Origin: Liolophura sinensis
Taxonomy: Eukaryota; Mollusca; Polyplacophora; Chitonida; Chitonidae
Length of the DNA: 64,000 nt
Reading direction: 5' to 3'
Assembly (NCBI RefSeq): GCF_032854445.1
Contig: NC_088295.1
Span: forward strand, 7,750,501-7,814,500
Part shown: positions 24,434 through 37,612 of the stretch, in pieces
How the letters are laid out: the number at the start of each line of letters is the position of its first letter
How positions within the stretch are numbered: position 1 is the first letter of the stretch
Translations under genes and position numbers: made by a program
Notes under the pieces: model-generated
The model's input: the letters and a program-made list of their open reading frames with translations, nothing else
Databases searched by the model: none
Told to the model about the DNA's origin: nothing

Positions 24434-26429
24434 ACAACTGCGTGACCAGAAGTGTTTCTAACATTGCCACGTGAATACAGGGACATTTGACAATTTTCAT
24501 AATCTTCATTTTTCTGTACAGGAATGTTATTCGGAACCATGCAATCGGAAATATCGACTGACGTGAATATCGTAACAGAAAATTACACCGATGACATAGT
24601 TTTAGATTCTGTTCATATACATGACAATGTTTGAAAAAAGAGACTAAGATGTCGATGATTTTTACTAACTGTTTAGAGGTTTCTAGAATCCGCCAGTAAG
24701 CAGATGGGATTAACTCTATCCACAGTATTTATCCTTGCGTCCTACAGTGTTTAATTTGACTTGAACTATACTTAACGCCTTTCTGAAAAATCCAGCATAC
24801 AATTACGCTGGCGGCAGGGTAAAATTATTGTTTGAGAGAAGTGGAACGCTCAGGCTGACACATTTCCACAGACGATGATTAAGACTGCACACATAACTGT
24901 CAACCATGAGAACAGACAACTGTGTACACTAAGTCAGTGATGGTAAATGATCAGATGAACTCAAAAGACTTGGCATCACAGAAACAACCCGAAAACTTCC
25001 CCGCAAAGAATTAAGAAAGTCACAGACATTAATATAATGTTTGACAACTTGGTTTTGAAAGAATAAATAATATATGGCTTAACACCACATCGCCAGTACT
25101 GCAGCCATACCGTGGGGATCAACTTCGTTTGAAGGTTGGATGTTGCTGTAAGGTAACGGTGTGTCTGACGAGTCATGCATTTAAGCCAATATCTTAATTT
25201 CTTATGTATTAAAATCTATGACTGTACGTGTAATGACACAGCACTGGATAACTCAAACTTTAATGACTGTACATTTCTTAAGATTCTTTCGATGAGTTGA
25301 AACAAACCCAAGCCAGATAAAGAGCAAGCCATGCTTAGCTGACTAAACAAGCCATCACAATCGACATAGGAACTGCCAACAAGTCATTTGTTCTAACCAT
25401 CACCAAGGTGATTACGGTTGAATCTCAAAATATCCACTTCATCGTTCAGTAACAGAAATAAACACCTTCTATTTAATATTCCTGGTGGGCTTGCAGTATC
25501 ACTTACGAACGATTCACCCTGATTCTGAGAAGTCCATGAACCCAGCGATGAAGTAGCATCAATGACTACTTTTCTCAGAAACGATTTAATGAGAAAGTAA
25601 GTGGCTTAGATGACGAGATTACTCACATTGAGACTAATGGTGCCCTTCACAAAATAAAATATGAAAACTTTTATAAAATTATAAAATAATTTTCCCAGAG
25701 ACGGAACAAAAGGATAAATACTTCTCAGAAATCTTCTAGGAAGAGGAAGATTTGCCAGTGACTTCTCTCAAAACGTCATATCAAGAGATAAACAGGGAAT
25801 TCAAGCTGCGGTTCACTGACTTAATGTGGAGGAATTCAATGGCAATTAAAGCAACCGTTGTGAAATGAGTCGTGACGAAGGATTCAGAAATGCTTTGAGT
25901 AGTCTAACACAACATCTAAAGCGTCACGTGTAACCACCATCACATATGTCAGCACGTCATGCGGACTGCCTTCAATGCCTGTATAACACTTTACAAACAC
26001 GATTCATGTAGGTAAACCACTCTCAGCAGAACAAGGTAGCAATCACACACAGTCTTCCGTGCCAGCGTTGTTTAAGTAGATAAACAACCCACCCATTGAA
26101 ATCGCACATTAAACGTTTTGGTTATTATAATTTAAGATAGCTTGTGTGATGTCATTGGGATCATCATATATATAACAAACCTCGGCGATGACGGAACTTT
26201 TAAACTCTATGTAGACAAATGGCTTCAACCCGAGCATTCTTATGCAATATATTAATTGCTCTTGATTATCGGCACAACAGGCCTGAGGAACAAAGGCTTC
26301 AGCAGTTCTACTCTATAGCGATTTGTGCTTTGGCTTCAAATCCACTCATCTTGCTTAGAATCAGATGTCTTCGGCGATCTGAGCTAAGCTGTTCATTGTA
26401 ACAGAGGCCGGATTAGCCAGAAAAATAAA
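24434..26429. other. No gene recognised; possible short repeat relic near 25450
   Basis: About 50 bp near 25450 (CAGTAACAGAAATAAAC, then CTTCTATTTAATATTCCTGG) resembles 46920-46970 in the duplicated element, hinting that its third relic begins here. Otherwise nothing is seen. Confidence 0.35.
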
Positions 26430-26790
26430 GGCTTTATTGTCTGACTTTTGTCAGCCATTGTTTCTGATACACCACTTTTGTGGCCTAATTTGTTTTACCT
26501 AGACATACTATGACTGCCTTCATCCCTAGATAGACAGCGCTGAGTGACCTGCTACACCTATCGCACACACAGTCGAAGGGGGGAGTGTCCGAACTGATGA
26601 GAGCTGGTGAATACAATGACGAGGCTGCCTGTTGGCATGGTATAATGGTAATCAGCGTAAATTATGCCCGAAGCCAAACCGGTCTGTTATAGTTATGATC
26701 TATGGCCGTATCCGTCCGCATGGCTATAACCCGCTTTATCACAGTGTTTTTTCCACTATGCTGCTTTGAGAAAAGCAGATGAGGTATGAA
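26430..26790 (+). repeat. Diverged third copy of the 42.6/46.8-kb element
   Basis: Shares GTCAGCCATTGTTTCTGATA with the 28-bp units of the 43.4-kb copy. It shares GTGTCC-CTGGTGA, TAATGGTAATCAGCG, TAGTTATGATCTATGGCCGT and TATCACAGTG in the same order as 48430-48600. Only one 28-bp unit is present. This shows the element is a dispersed family rather than a local duplication only. Confidence 0.6.
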
Positions 26791-27246
26791 TCTGAGTAAA
26801 CTGTTATTCGCACCAGTAATGAGATTAACGCTCGGCTGTTTCGTAACGAAATTACTAAGCCGATGGCAAAAACCCAGAATGGCTAGCTCACAATTTCTCT
26901 CTTATTTTCACGCCTGGTATTTGTTTTGGATATTCGTAATAACCACTTTTACAAAAAACTACCAATTTATCATAGCTGCGATATTGTTGGATGAGAGCAA
27001 CGAATAATGGCTTACAATAGCTAGTCATTATAATTATAGAGCAAACTTTCTAAACTTTCGATTGGTAAAACTTCACATGGCTCCGCTAAAAGATGCCCAA
27101 TTCCAACACTGAGTATACATACATTTGGTGTCTAAAGAGAAAATCATAAGTTGAGAAAAGTACAATCATTGTAGTAAGCTGATGTAAATATGATACATCG
27201 GTTTTAGATACTTATTTTCAGTTAATGATTCCTTTGACTCGTTGTC

Positions 27247-27513
27247 TCAAAACGACTCTTTGACATCATGTTTCCAGCCAGATGTTGCTTCTTTATTACG
27301 TTTTGCTGGATTTTCCATTTTGACCGGTTTCAAGCTGGGGTTATCGAACGTTTGAATTGTCATAGAAGCCAGCAGCGACCAATCAACAATTAAGAACGAA
27401 AGCCAGATTGCAAAACCTGAAACATCCTTATAAGGACAAACCTGAGATTGTCTTCTGGGTTGTCTGAGTATACAGAAAGCTGGAGCAAGCCTACCCTTAC
27501 ACGTCACGTGTAA
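27247..27513 (-). CDS. Possible terminal exon with one membrane segment, unknown gene
   Basis: The minus-strand frame of 89 codons before the ORF's stop is preceded by a textbook acceptor: CTAAC branch-like motif, ATTTTCTTTACAG, AG at 27515-27514. The peptide would contain a hydrophobic stretch (GFAIWLSFLIVDWSLLAS) followed by a charged C-terminus ending WKHDVKESF. I do not recognise a family. No partner exon or polyadenylation signal was found, so chance is possible. Confidence 0.2.
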   Translation of the reverse strand, partial: LHVTCKGRLAPAFCILRQPRRQSQVCPYKDVSGFAIWLSFLIVDWSLLASMTIQTFDNPSLKPVKMENPAKRNKEATSGWKHDVKESF

Positions 27514-28815
27514 CTGTAAAGAAAATGTTAGTGAGTGGCTGCTGAAACACACCGAACATCAAAAACACTACCGCCGCGCTCTTCTCTAAATCTGTAGGCA
27601 AAGAATTATGATCTTTGTCTGTTCTTCTAGGACAATTTATTTTACCTAGGCCTTTTGAGAATTATACATGTGCACAGAGATATCGATTTTAAGCTTAATC
27701 ACGCCTAATCTGGGATTAGAAGATAGAAAACCACACTCATCTCATTCTGGAATATCTACCAACGACCTACTCGAAATGATTCGAGTAAATACTGGCTAGT
27801 GCTAAGAATTTCCCCACTGACTATCGGGTAGACCAACCTTGACAAATCAGGAAATCTTGTCCAATATATGCCGTGCGCCGCTGACATTTGAGCGGATAAT
27901 ACCCACAAACAACAACAATCGATACTAAATTCTTCTTACATTGGATCGCCACGATACGACTGCATTACTGTTGATTTGGCGTTAAGCCATACACATTCAT
28001 GTCTTTTAACTTGGAAAATCAACGAAATTGTACAAAACAGTGAAGATGTGCCATTATTAAGATAAGAAAATCTGTTTCAAAAGCGTGTTTGTATGTTTAC
28101 TTTATCAAAGGTGTTTGAACACCCGACTAATAGCTATTCAACTTGACATAAAGATATAAATTCTTAGCGGCATAAATTATCGAGAATGTATGTGTAATGA
28201 AATCAACGATAAGAAACATGAAAGCTTCACTTGCAAATTGAGAAAACGCCCGAAAGAGTTTCCTGGTGACAAAACACCAGGAAAGAATGCCCCGGCCTTC
28301 ACCTCAGACTAAATGAAAACAGAGCGTGTTGCATTCTGAACAATAATAAAGAAAACATGATTGTAAAATGTATATGAACACGTCCATAACATACACTACG
28401 GCGGATAGTTTTCAGATTGGAAGAAATGAGAGAGCCAAGGAGCAAACCACCGGCCTTTGGCAAGTAACTGACGAACTTTTCAACCGGTTGCGCACAGATT
28501 CACGTCTGCTGCCTGCGCGTTCTGTAGACAGCTTATTGCATCCAAGACCCCGGAAGGAATGGAAGCTGTGGAATCTGTACGATTAAGTGTCTGTGACTGT
28601 CAACAAACTATTGCGGTTTATGAGTGATTACAAAATAAGAATGTTGACCGTTTGGTCACCCATCGAAGGTGGGGTTTGTACACCTTTGTGTGTTTGGTGC
28701 TTTTGATGTGAATAGCCTTTGTGCTAATTCTGCTCTGAATAAACCATTTTATATTTCATAGAGAATTATTCACGATATTCCACGTGAATAAACACAGCTA
28801 GGTTAGTCGCGGCTC
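27514..28815. other. No gene recognised
   Basis: AT-rich sequence. The plus-strand frame 28368-28586 has no domain. Confidence 0.35.
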
Positions 28816-29015
28816 AGGCAACTGTAATTAACCTGTCGGCGGGCTGGGTCCTGAACAAATTAACTAATAATGATGTCAGACAACATAGCGGTACTTTCGA
28901 CAGGTATCGGTATATCAGCAACAACCAACAAACCGTGCAGCCAGTTCAAACATATGGCGAGTCAGGTTCACTGTGCATTATTAATCAAAAGCTGTGAAAT
29001 ACTATGTTCCAGAAT
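28816..29015 (+). repeat. Dispersed repeat, copy 1 (pair at 53311-53512)
   Basis: Shares GCTGTAATTAAC-like sequence, AATAATGATGTCAGACAACA, GTCAGCAA-AACCAACAA, GCAGCC and GGTTCACTGTGCATT in the same order with the later copy. Likely an old transposon or duplicated segment. Confidence 0.7.
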
Positions 29016-30060
29016 ATTGGCTAGTGACGCAATGAAGAGATAATATGTATTGGAGTTGTGTTGGTTTGCTCATGTATTGTAATGTACTGATGTTATGATG
29101 CAAAACTAAGGGTGTTTTCATGTGAGGACAGATTTATGAGCCCGGAAAACATGGTAAAACCGGGTACATGGCGTTAACCTGCGAAGGAACCAAACAACAG
29201 TTAGATTCGAATATGCTGCTTGATTAGCAAAAGCCTTGTTAACCATTTAACAAGCCATTTGTTCAACCAGCCAGCGAAGACCGGTAAGTCTGTAGGGGAA
29301 TATTGACAAATATGAGGACAAACTCACTCACCAGTGTGTCACATAAATTATTCAAACGAGACTAAAGTTAAATTTAAACTATTACATGGGTGATCTTGCA
29401 ATGTCTAAATTAAGTGATGTCAAGTACCTTCGCGCCTTAAAGCCGGAAAACTGTATTTTTACGAACACTTTTGAGAATATCACCACCAGAGCCAAAAGAA
29501 ATGTATGCTTCATCAGGAGAACCTAGAAGTTTTCAGTGGTTTCCCTGCAGTGGAATGCCTGCATTTTGCTTTTATACGAACCAAATTGGAGTTTTGTTCG
29601 GAGATAGAAAGTCCTACTGCATAATTAGATTTGGAAACTTTTTATGTTTTAAATGTTTATGACAAATCAAACTATGATATCACTCCTCGTTTATAAGACT
29701 TCTAACATTCCAACATTGCGGAGAGGACAGAAATAATGTGATTTGATTTTGTTCACAAAATTTTCAGGGGCATTTTAAACTACACATATAATGTTTGAAT
29801 GCGAAGAACAAGACAGCAACTTGATATCAGTGGAATTACAAATGTAAGCAAAAATTTGAACCTTCAATGCACGAAAACTGATTGAATTTCTGGGATATCA
29901 ATGGTTTGTCAGACTACCTCTGTACACGTATTTTGGGGAATTCTAGGCCTATGTTATAGCGTATTGTGCCATAATAAGAAATACAGAAAGAAAGTGAACA
30001 TAACATTTATCACAATATTTGTATCACATACTAATGGACGAAAAGCAACGATCAATGAAT
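29016..30060. other. No gene recognised
   Basis: AT-rich, no domain-like frames, no clear repeats. Confidence 0.35.
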
Positions 30061-30290
30061 ATCACAAAAATCAATAAATATGGAAAACGTTTGCACGGTG
30101 AGAGTTGTCTAGCTTGGTCTGAGGTTCATCGAAGGTAACCATCACAAATAAGTTTATAAAATGAGAATCATAGAATTCAATAAGATATGTAAAGCCCTTG
30201 CACCGATCAGACTGGTCACGAGTTGATTTGAGGTTCTACAGAGTTTACCTGCACACAGAATTTATTACAAAAAAGTCGGAGAATAGTTAG
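30061..30290 (+). repeat. Degenerate tandem duplication, period about 109 bp
   Basis: ATCAATAAATATGG...TTGCAC...GAGGTTC at 30070-30127 recurs as TTCAATAAGATATG...TTGCAC...GAGGTTC about 109 bp later. Two copies, strongly diverged. Confidence 0.4.
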
Positions 30291-30949
30291 AACAGGTATT
30301 GCCCAGAAACCATTAAATAGCACAAAAAACAATTATAAACAGTCGTCAACTGAAATCTGGCATTTAATGTAATCTGCAAATCTGGCCTTCTTTATAAACA
30401 CTTGTATTCCAAATATGAACACAATATGAATTTTCATGAAATGTCCAATCAGACAGGACTGATAATTACTTATAAAACACAGTTGCATATTTACATACAC
30501 AGTTACCTTTGAATTAGCAATAAACCCTTGCCTCCAGCTACTGGAGAGCGACATTACAGTTAAGTGCATGAACTTCCTTGAGAAGTACTAACCAACGCTG
30601 GAGCTTTGTGCACTTCACGTTGCCAGCGGCCAGTAAGTGTCGTGTCTGCTGTAACATACAATTTTATGTAAAACGATAAGTGTACAACTAAACGATTCCA
30701 CGACCAAAAACATTTTTCACTGCTCACATGCAGTAGATAATACATGTAACTGTTAATTCCTATATCAGCCTGTTTAAACCTTCGTTATCACCAACCATAT
30801 AAGTATGCCAAAGGTGAGCCCCTAATGAAAGTGGGGTGGTTTTACAAAGTATATAGGAGAACTGTACTTACATGTAAGAATGGCATTCTATATATAACAG
30901 CTGTTGTCTTAATATTACCTACATCTCATGGATATATGTAGTGTAGATG
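30291..30949. other. No gene recognised
   Basis: Short frames only, with nothing recognisable. Confidence 0.35.
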
Positions 30950-32130
30950 TGAGTCAATACGTTAAGAGCTACATGTACTCAAGTTTACGTGGAACCTTGT
31001 AGTCTTAAATTATTGTGAGAGGTTGCACGCAAGACCTGAAGAAATTTGCTAAAAGCTCAGATTTTATCCAAACCACCCCTCAACAGACTGTCATGCACGA
31101 TGCAAAAATGTAGTACTAATCAAGTACTAATGAATATGCCGACTGTAATGACATTTGGTCTGAAGACATTACAGCAGCGCTTTGTTTCCTCAGATGAAAA
31201 TGACGCTACATGTGCTAGTCTTGAAGAAACGCAAAAGCATGGGGCGTTGTAGCCAAGCTACAGTTAAAGTTATACAGAAACGACGCTGATTGGCTCACAG
31301 TATAGATATGGTGTCCTGGGTTAAATCTTGAAATTTTGGTCACGCTTGCATCATACCTAAAGTCATACCAAACATCTGCATAGCACTGCAAAGTAAGGGA
31401 ACTGCATTAGCATAAACAAGGGTTTCACAGAAGTTGAATGGCTGGTGTTGAATGACAGGTATCTTTCACATTCTTGGTTGCTTGGAGTGAACAACTGGGG
31501 AAGGGTTAAAACTAGTCTTATAAGTCTGACAACCTTAAGATTATATGCTTGATGTGAAGTGAAATATGGTTTAATGGGAAAAAGCATGTGAAGTCAATAT
31601 TATTAGAGCTGTTTAGTTTAATGCGAAACCTTGTAGATTTTAATTATTGTGAGAGGATGAAAGCAAGTCTTCAAAAGAAATTTACTAAAAGCTCAGATTT
31701 ATTCAGATGGTCATTTCCCAATGTAAATGTAAAGTGTATAGTCTTGTCGAAAGGACATTAATGCATATGTCGACGTCAAGTGAACTTTGGTATGAAGATC
31801 CACGCAGCAATGCTTGTTCCCTCATATGGAAGTGATACCACCAGCGCTTTTCTTGAGAAATGCAACATGCCTCAGGCGATGTGGCCGGCCTATAGCCTAA
31901 ATTCTTTTTGAGTTAGGGTTAGGCTAGCCGGAGAGTTCACAAAGGTTGAATGAGTGGTGTCGCTCCACAGGAACAAGTACATTTGACACTCTTGTTGGAG
32001 TTGAGTGGATGGGCCGTTAATAACTAAAACTGTGCCTGAGAGGCGAAATTCTAACATAAAGGCACGTTCAGGAAGTGCGGGTTCAATACAAGCGTTGGAC
32101 TGAATTTGAAAGGATTCTCCTGTTGTCACT
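30950..32130 (+). repeat. Tandem duplication, two diverged copies of about 634 bp
   Basis: Copy 1 (about 30950-31580) and copy 2 (about 31587-32130) share in order ACCTTGTAG, ATTATTGTGAGAGG, CTAAAAGCTCAGATTT, AATATGCCGAC/CATATGTCGAC, GTTGAATG and a final ACAAT-type flank. On the minus strand both copies keep an open frame (31363-31587, 31890-32129) with aligned residues QEC-YL-HST-V. That may be a duplicated exon or coincidence. Confidence 0.65.
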
Positions 32131-32194
32131 GATCGTGGGACCTTGGTGACAAAACATCATTCTGCAAATAGCCCAAAATTTCCTTCAAATGTCT

Positions 32195-32300
32195 GTTCGT
32201 CAAACGTGGGAAAGTTCATCAGTAAATTGTTGAAGATTTGTGGTTAGCCCCAGTCTCTTCAGTTTTCCTGCCATTGTATAAGTGAAAATTTATTTGTAAA
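32195..32300 (+). mobile_element. Relic of a second SINE family
   Basis: GTTCGTCAAACGTGGGAAAG, TTCATCAGTAA, GGTTAGCCCCAG and TGTATAAGTGAAAATTTA match the order of a SINE relic at 56515 and partly one at 37125. The tail is decayed. Confidence 0.5.
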
Positions 32301-32468
32301 ATTCATCGAATGATAATTTAAGTTGAAGGGCTGAACTTGACAACAGTAGTTCGATCGAAAAGATTAAATAATTAAATAAATTCCAAGCGAACATGCAAGA
32401 CGTAGAACAATAAAATCAATTTCAAAACTATGATGTCATTTAGAAGTATATATGGACAACTCTGAATA

Positions 32469-32733
32469 TATTTATTTATTTATTTGATCGGTGTTTTACG
32501 CCGTACTCAAGAATATTTCACATATACGACGGCGGCCAGCATTATGGCGGGAGAAAGCAGGGCAGAGCCCGGGGAAACCCACAACCATCCGCAGGTTGAT
32601 GGCAGACCTTCCCACGTACGGACGGAGAAGAAGCTAACATGAGGCGGTTTGACCTCGCAGCGCCCGCTTTGGTGAGAGGCTCCTGGGTCATTCCACGGCG
32701 CTCGCGTGCTAATCATCTCAGCCATGGAGGGTG
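32469..32733 (-). mobile_element. V-type SINE, near full length
   Basis: In reverse it shows the ATAA tail, GGTGTTTTACGCCGTACTC, CGACGGCGGCCAGCATTATG, the core, the B-box and a decayed A-box head ending CCATGGAGGGTG. No clear target-site duplication. Minus-strand frame 32507-32725 is a by-product. Confidence 0.9.
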
Positions 32734-33765
32734 TCGTTCTGGGTTCGCCTTAACGACAGATATTGTTCTATATCTTCATATTTGCTGTATAACAGCCTAA
32801 TAGTGTTAGGTTTACGACACATAAAGGAATGTTTTCCATCGACAGTGTTTTGTGAGGCAGAAAGAACTTATCACATAATTACGATCTAACACACGATCCA
32901 TGGCAAGATAAGGCAACACCATTTCGCACGGCCAGTTTGATACTGTATTATACTGTTGAATTGAGTCACGTTCCAAATTAATTATTTTGTCCTGAGTGAC
33001 AAGATAGTTGTAATACGCCGCTAAAGTAAGAATCAAAAAAGCAGAAAAGGATCCATGAAAAAAGTCAGTAATACATTATCCGATACAGTGAAAACAATTA
33101 CAGCGATTCAATAATGAAACACTATCACAGAGACAACTTCAAGACATTCTGACATAAAAACACTTTCTGATATCATAAAACTCTTAAGTGGAAAACGTCA
33201 AAGAAACTTTATCTAAGCATGCCTCACCATTTCATTTGAGACAGTGGTTAATGTATTATCTAATCCAATAAAACAATTACCCGCCTTCAAGAAATCAGCG
33301 CTTTGGGGCACATTAAGAACTACTTCAAACTTGTCAGAAAATCATGCTCTTCAGCATAACTTCAATTTATACTCAGAATGGCCAAAATACATCAGTCCAA
33401 AACAACTCATCAAGAATAAGCTTAATACTTTTAGTTTCGCTGGTGGTTATTGAGCAAGTGTCTCCCCTTTTTTCCCACCCTAGGAAATTCACACATTGGA
33501 CCTGGTCATGTTATGACATCATGAAAGAAATGCCTAATCTGAACATGAAAAAGTCACAGAAGCTTGACCAAACCTATTAAAAATCCCCTCACCATTTTGA
33601 CCATATACATGAGATTCCGTTTCTTTTTGAGAAGGACCGATCAAAGGTATTTGGTCAGAAACTATTTCGTGTAAACGTATAGCATGGGAGTGATAAGCCA
33701 GACCACTAACAATGCCATACCTGTATTTATATTTAAAATGTAAAGACAGATTGCTTTGTATACAA
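32734..33765. other. No gene recognised
   Basis: AT-rich. Overlapping frames 33244-33580 have no recognisable domain. Confidence 0.35.
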
Positions 33766-34072
<307 letters not shown>

Positions 34073-34111
34073 GTAAGGGGTCTTTGTAAGGGGTCTTTGT
34101 AAGGGGTGTTT
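34073..34111 (+). repeat. 13-bp repeat, 3 copies
   Basis: GTAAGGGGTCTTT occurs three times in tandem; the third copy has GTGTTT. Confidence 0.9.
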
Positions 34112-35180
34112 GCAAGTCTTCAGAGCGCCTTATCTCCTAACCATGCTGCCTTATTGCTTCTTCTAAACAACCTTACAACATTAATTTGACGTTCATGGTT
34201 TCTAAACCACGCCGTTTGGATATCTATCATCAAATCAAGATATAAATCTTGTCTTTCTTAACAGTTTCATTACAAGGTCTGGCATCTTCTCTGTCAGCAA
34301 GCTTACAAATTAAAACTAGCATCCTTAATCTGCTTATTTCTCTCTCACCTGCTTAAAATAATCCTTAACTGTCAACTCACTAGGTTGATGAGCAAATCTG
34401 CCTTACATCTGGGATAGCTCTAATGCGGGCAGATGGTTTCCTTCCTCAACAAAGAGTGGTCGACATTGCTGCGGACTGGTCAGTGGTCAGTTAATCAAAA
34501 TACACGAGAGACAGAGATAAAGTAAGACGAGGTCATGACTTGTCCGAAAACCTGTCAGATTAAAACGTTGCCTTCATGTGAGCGTAAGGAGTACATCGCA
34601 GTACCGCATTCTGGATACTGTTACTGTTTTTCCTTAAACCATTCTGTCTTGATATGTAAGACACGATTCTATGCATTGCCTAATGTGCTTTAATTTGGTG
34701 CCAGTTGTTGACAAAAATATACTTAAATCAACTACTTGAAACATTCTTTTTGCACCGTGGCAAAACTCAACCATTCTGAACGCTGTCCTCTCAACATAGA
34801 ACTGATACCAGCCAGTCATATTTGCAGCTGAACAATCCTCCCCCCCCCCGACGGCTGTGACCGCTGTCCACTTAAATGCTCGCAAGCCAGACAGAAGAGC
34901 AGTCAATGACGGATCTAATTCAAAACATATCACCAACCTGCCACTCATATTTCAAAAAGCTAATCGTATAATATGTAATTATATTACGTTCGTGCGATGT
35001 TATACAGAAATTATTGACGTAGTCCCAGTTGCTTCAACATCAGATTTTGATTTGGAAGACACCAGTCCAGATTAGCTTATTGTGCTGTTATGCAGGATAC
35101 TAATGCCTTCAATACAGAAAATTTGCAGACAATAAGAAAACGAACCGAGTGAGCAAAATCTACTTGAGACCAGAGGTTCT
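34112..35180. other. No gene recognised; C10 run at 34840
   Basis: No domain-like frame. A run of ten C at 34840-34849 is the only notable feature. Confidence 0.35.
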
Positions 35181-35288
35181 GATAATGTTCAAGGGACAAC
35201 AGTATTATGACAATGTCCAGGGAGCAATAATATTATGATATTGTCCATGGGGCAATTATATTATGATAATGTTCAAGGGACAATAATA
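35181..35288 (+). repeat. 28-bp minisatellite, 4 copies
   Basis: The unit GATAATGTTCAAGGGACAAC plus AGTATTAT starts at 35181, 35209, 35237 and 35265 with modest divergence. Confidence 0.85.
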
Positions 35289-35339
35289 ACGCAATCTTAA
35301 TAGAGACTGTCAGGTCTGAACTGGTGACAAAAGGGACTG

Positions 35340-35720
35340 TGTGTAAATTTCTAATAACTATTAAACGGCAGATCTGAGAACGACCAACTAAGTATGTGTA
35401 CATTGCTGATAACCATTAAACAGGTACACTAGAAACAACCAACTGATTATGTAGCATCTGTGACTTGTTATTAACGATTAAAGAGGTACACTAAGAAACT
35501 GACTTTGTGGCACCTGTACGTGGCTGTTAACCTTTAAATAACCGCACAAACGAAACAATCAACTGGCTATGTGGCACCTGTACCTTGCTGATAACCAATA
35601 AACAACTCTACAAAAAAACAACCAAGTGATTGTGTAGCGCCTGGGCCTTGCTGACAACCAGTAAACAACTGTACTAGAAACAACCAACTGATTGTGAAAC
35701 AACTGTAACTAACCAGTTAA
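35340..35720 (+). repeat. Degenerate 62-63-bp repeat, about 6 copies
   Basis: Each unit contains TTGCTGATAACC-ATTAAACA, a CACTAGAAACAACCAACTGA-like block and TGTAGCACCTGT. The copies are strongly diverged, so the array is old. Confidence 0.75.
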
Positions 35721-37124
35721 CAGTTGCATAGACAACCATTAAGAAACATTCAACTGATACGCTTATTACTTTTTCTGACACAAAAAGTAGGTTAAATACC
35801 TTGTGTTTACTTTCCATCATGGCAAAACAGCTTAAGACTTTATTTACACAGACAGTAATCATTGATTCGGTGCTCAGTCTTTGCTCTTTTCATGTCAAAT
35901 CCTCTATGCACGATATGAGACGTGCAATAGCAAAACTTTCCCTCCCAATCGGAACCAGTTATACGTGTTATTTCGTGAAACATTTACGTCCGTGCAGCTT
36001 TTTGATCCGAGTAACAAAAGAGTGGATCTGTAAGGACGAGAAAAGAGGGATACAATGCCTGTGATAAAACCAATACTATTTTCCTCAGAGCAGCCTTCTA
36101 TTTGACTTCCTTTAACCCAGGCTTTGAATCAGACATTTGAAAAGAAAAGTAACGGCAGTCTATCGTGTATCCATCTACATCTACAATTTCAATAACTTGT
36201 TTGAGAAGATTCAACAACTAAAAAAGTTTAAAGATAAGGAGGCAGGCGTGATTATGAAAAGAAACATACAGTCTTTGAGTTTTATAACGGTAATAAAGAT
36301 CCCAGTAAGTGTGAAATCGATATTGCCAGCCAAGGTATACTGCTTGGAGAGCAAGGAGCCCTGTCTGGCATGCTGTCAAATACAGACGTGCAAACGTAGT
36401 AAAACTCCAATATTATACGTATGAACTGACGAAACTCTAACCCAGACAGCCTGGTTTCACATTACGTCTTGTTACACGTGATAACAGGAACGAATCAAAC
36501 AATAGCCGCTCTTCCCAGAATTCCCAGTGGCAGAGGTTAGCTTGGGACTTAGGGGCCATTAAAGCCACACACTCTGATAACTCGATGTTATGTTTACTAT
36601 GCAGTTACACAGAGCGTAGCCATTGCATCGTTTACGACTGTATTGCCTTTGATCATATTTTGTAGCTATCATTATTAAATCAGTAATTTATTGAAAGTCT
36701 GGGGAAAATATTACTACTGTCGTGGGAGTTTTGTACATTCCTTGCAATGATAATCAGCTCTGACGGCATGTCAAAACGATAAATCCAAACTGATTCATGT
36801 ATTTTGCAGTTAAATTTATCTTTTTTTATTTATTACTGTATTTTGATATAAAATTTAGTTCATCAGCGTTAGACGTGACTTCTGAGCTACAGCTCTAAGA
36901 GTTTTTTGTATTAGATCTTGGAGTTTGTCCTAACTTTAATACACATCTGAACAACGGGCCACTGTAGGATTCACAACTGAGAGTTAACAAATCATCACTA
37001 AAACATTCTCTAATTTGCCCAGATGGTTACAGCACTGATTCACTGCGAAAACTAGTCCCTTGATCAATGACGGCTAGTGTTTGCCTCCAGGTCACACTGA
37101 TTAGACTGCGGCCTTAAGTCAGCC
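35721..37124. other. No gene recognised
   Basis: Two plus-strand frames (35801-36064, 36137-36424) are open for 87 and 95 codons without any domain. The second crosses a donor-like CAGTAAGT at 36301-36308. Weak evidence for coding. Confidence 0.3.
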
Positions 37125-37231
37125 AGTTTGTCAGGCGCGAAGGACGGTGGTTTATTCTGGGCATGGGAAAACTTCTTGAACGCACTGATAAAAACCAAGG
37201 CCTAAAACACCAAACAAATAAATAAATAAAC
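37125..37231 (+). mobile_element. Diverged SINE relic with ATAA tail
   Basis: ACGGTGGTTTATTCTGGGCA followed by CTAAAACACCAAACAAATAA and further ATAA units. The end matches the SINE 3' tail found elsewhere in the window; the body is too diverged to assign firmly. Confidence 0.5.
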
Positions 37232-37524
37232 AACATGACCAGAGTATCGGTCGATTGGGCTCCATTAACACTATTGCAAGGATAAAATGAAAAATATATT
37301 TTTTCTTCTGATCTTCCAGCTTAAAGGATTTCTCTTTGCTATCAGGTATTATTTTCCATTCCAGAGGGAATATTCCTTTGACTTCAAACAGAAAGTTCTA
37401 CTTATTTAATATGATTACACATCAGGGGATATCCTGTGACATTCGAATTATTTCGGCTGGCATATGATTCCCCTCTTTATCATATGAATTTGTTCACATG
37501 CAAACTTCATAACTAAAAAAACTA

Positions 37525-37612
37525 ATGACATGGTTTATTCATTCGTTCACATCATTATTGTTTTACGTCAGACCCAATCAATATCTCTGCCGTAAAGATG
37601 AAGAATAGACAT
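37525..37612 (-). repeat. Short dispersed repeat shared with 46282-46375
   Basis: AATGACATGGTTTATTCATT and TTTTACGTCA-AATCAAT, with GATGAAGAATA further on, match the second site. It may be a decayed SINE tail in reverse. Confidence 0.4.

Noticed and set aside
31911-31924. Interstitial telomere repeat (TTAGGG)n
   Set aside because: Fewer than two full units (AGTTAGGGTTAGG), as expected by chance.
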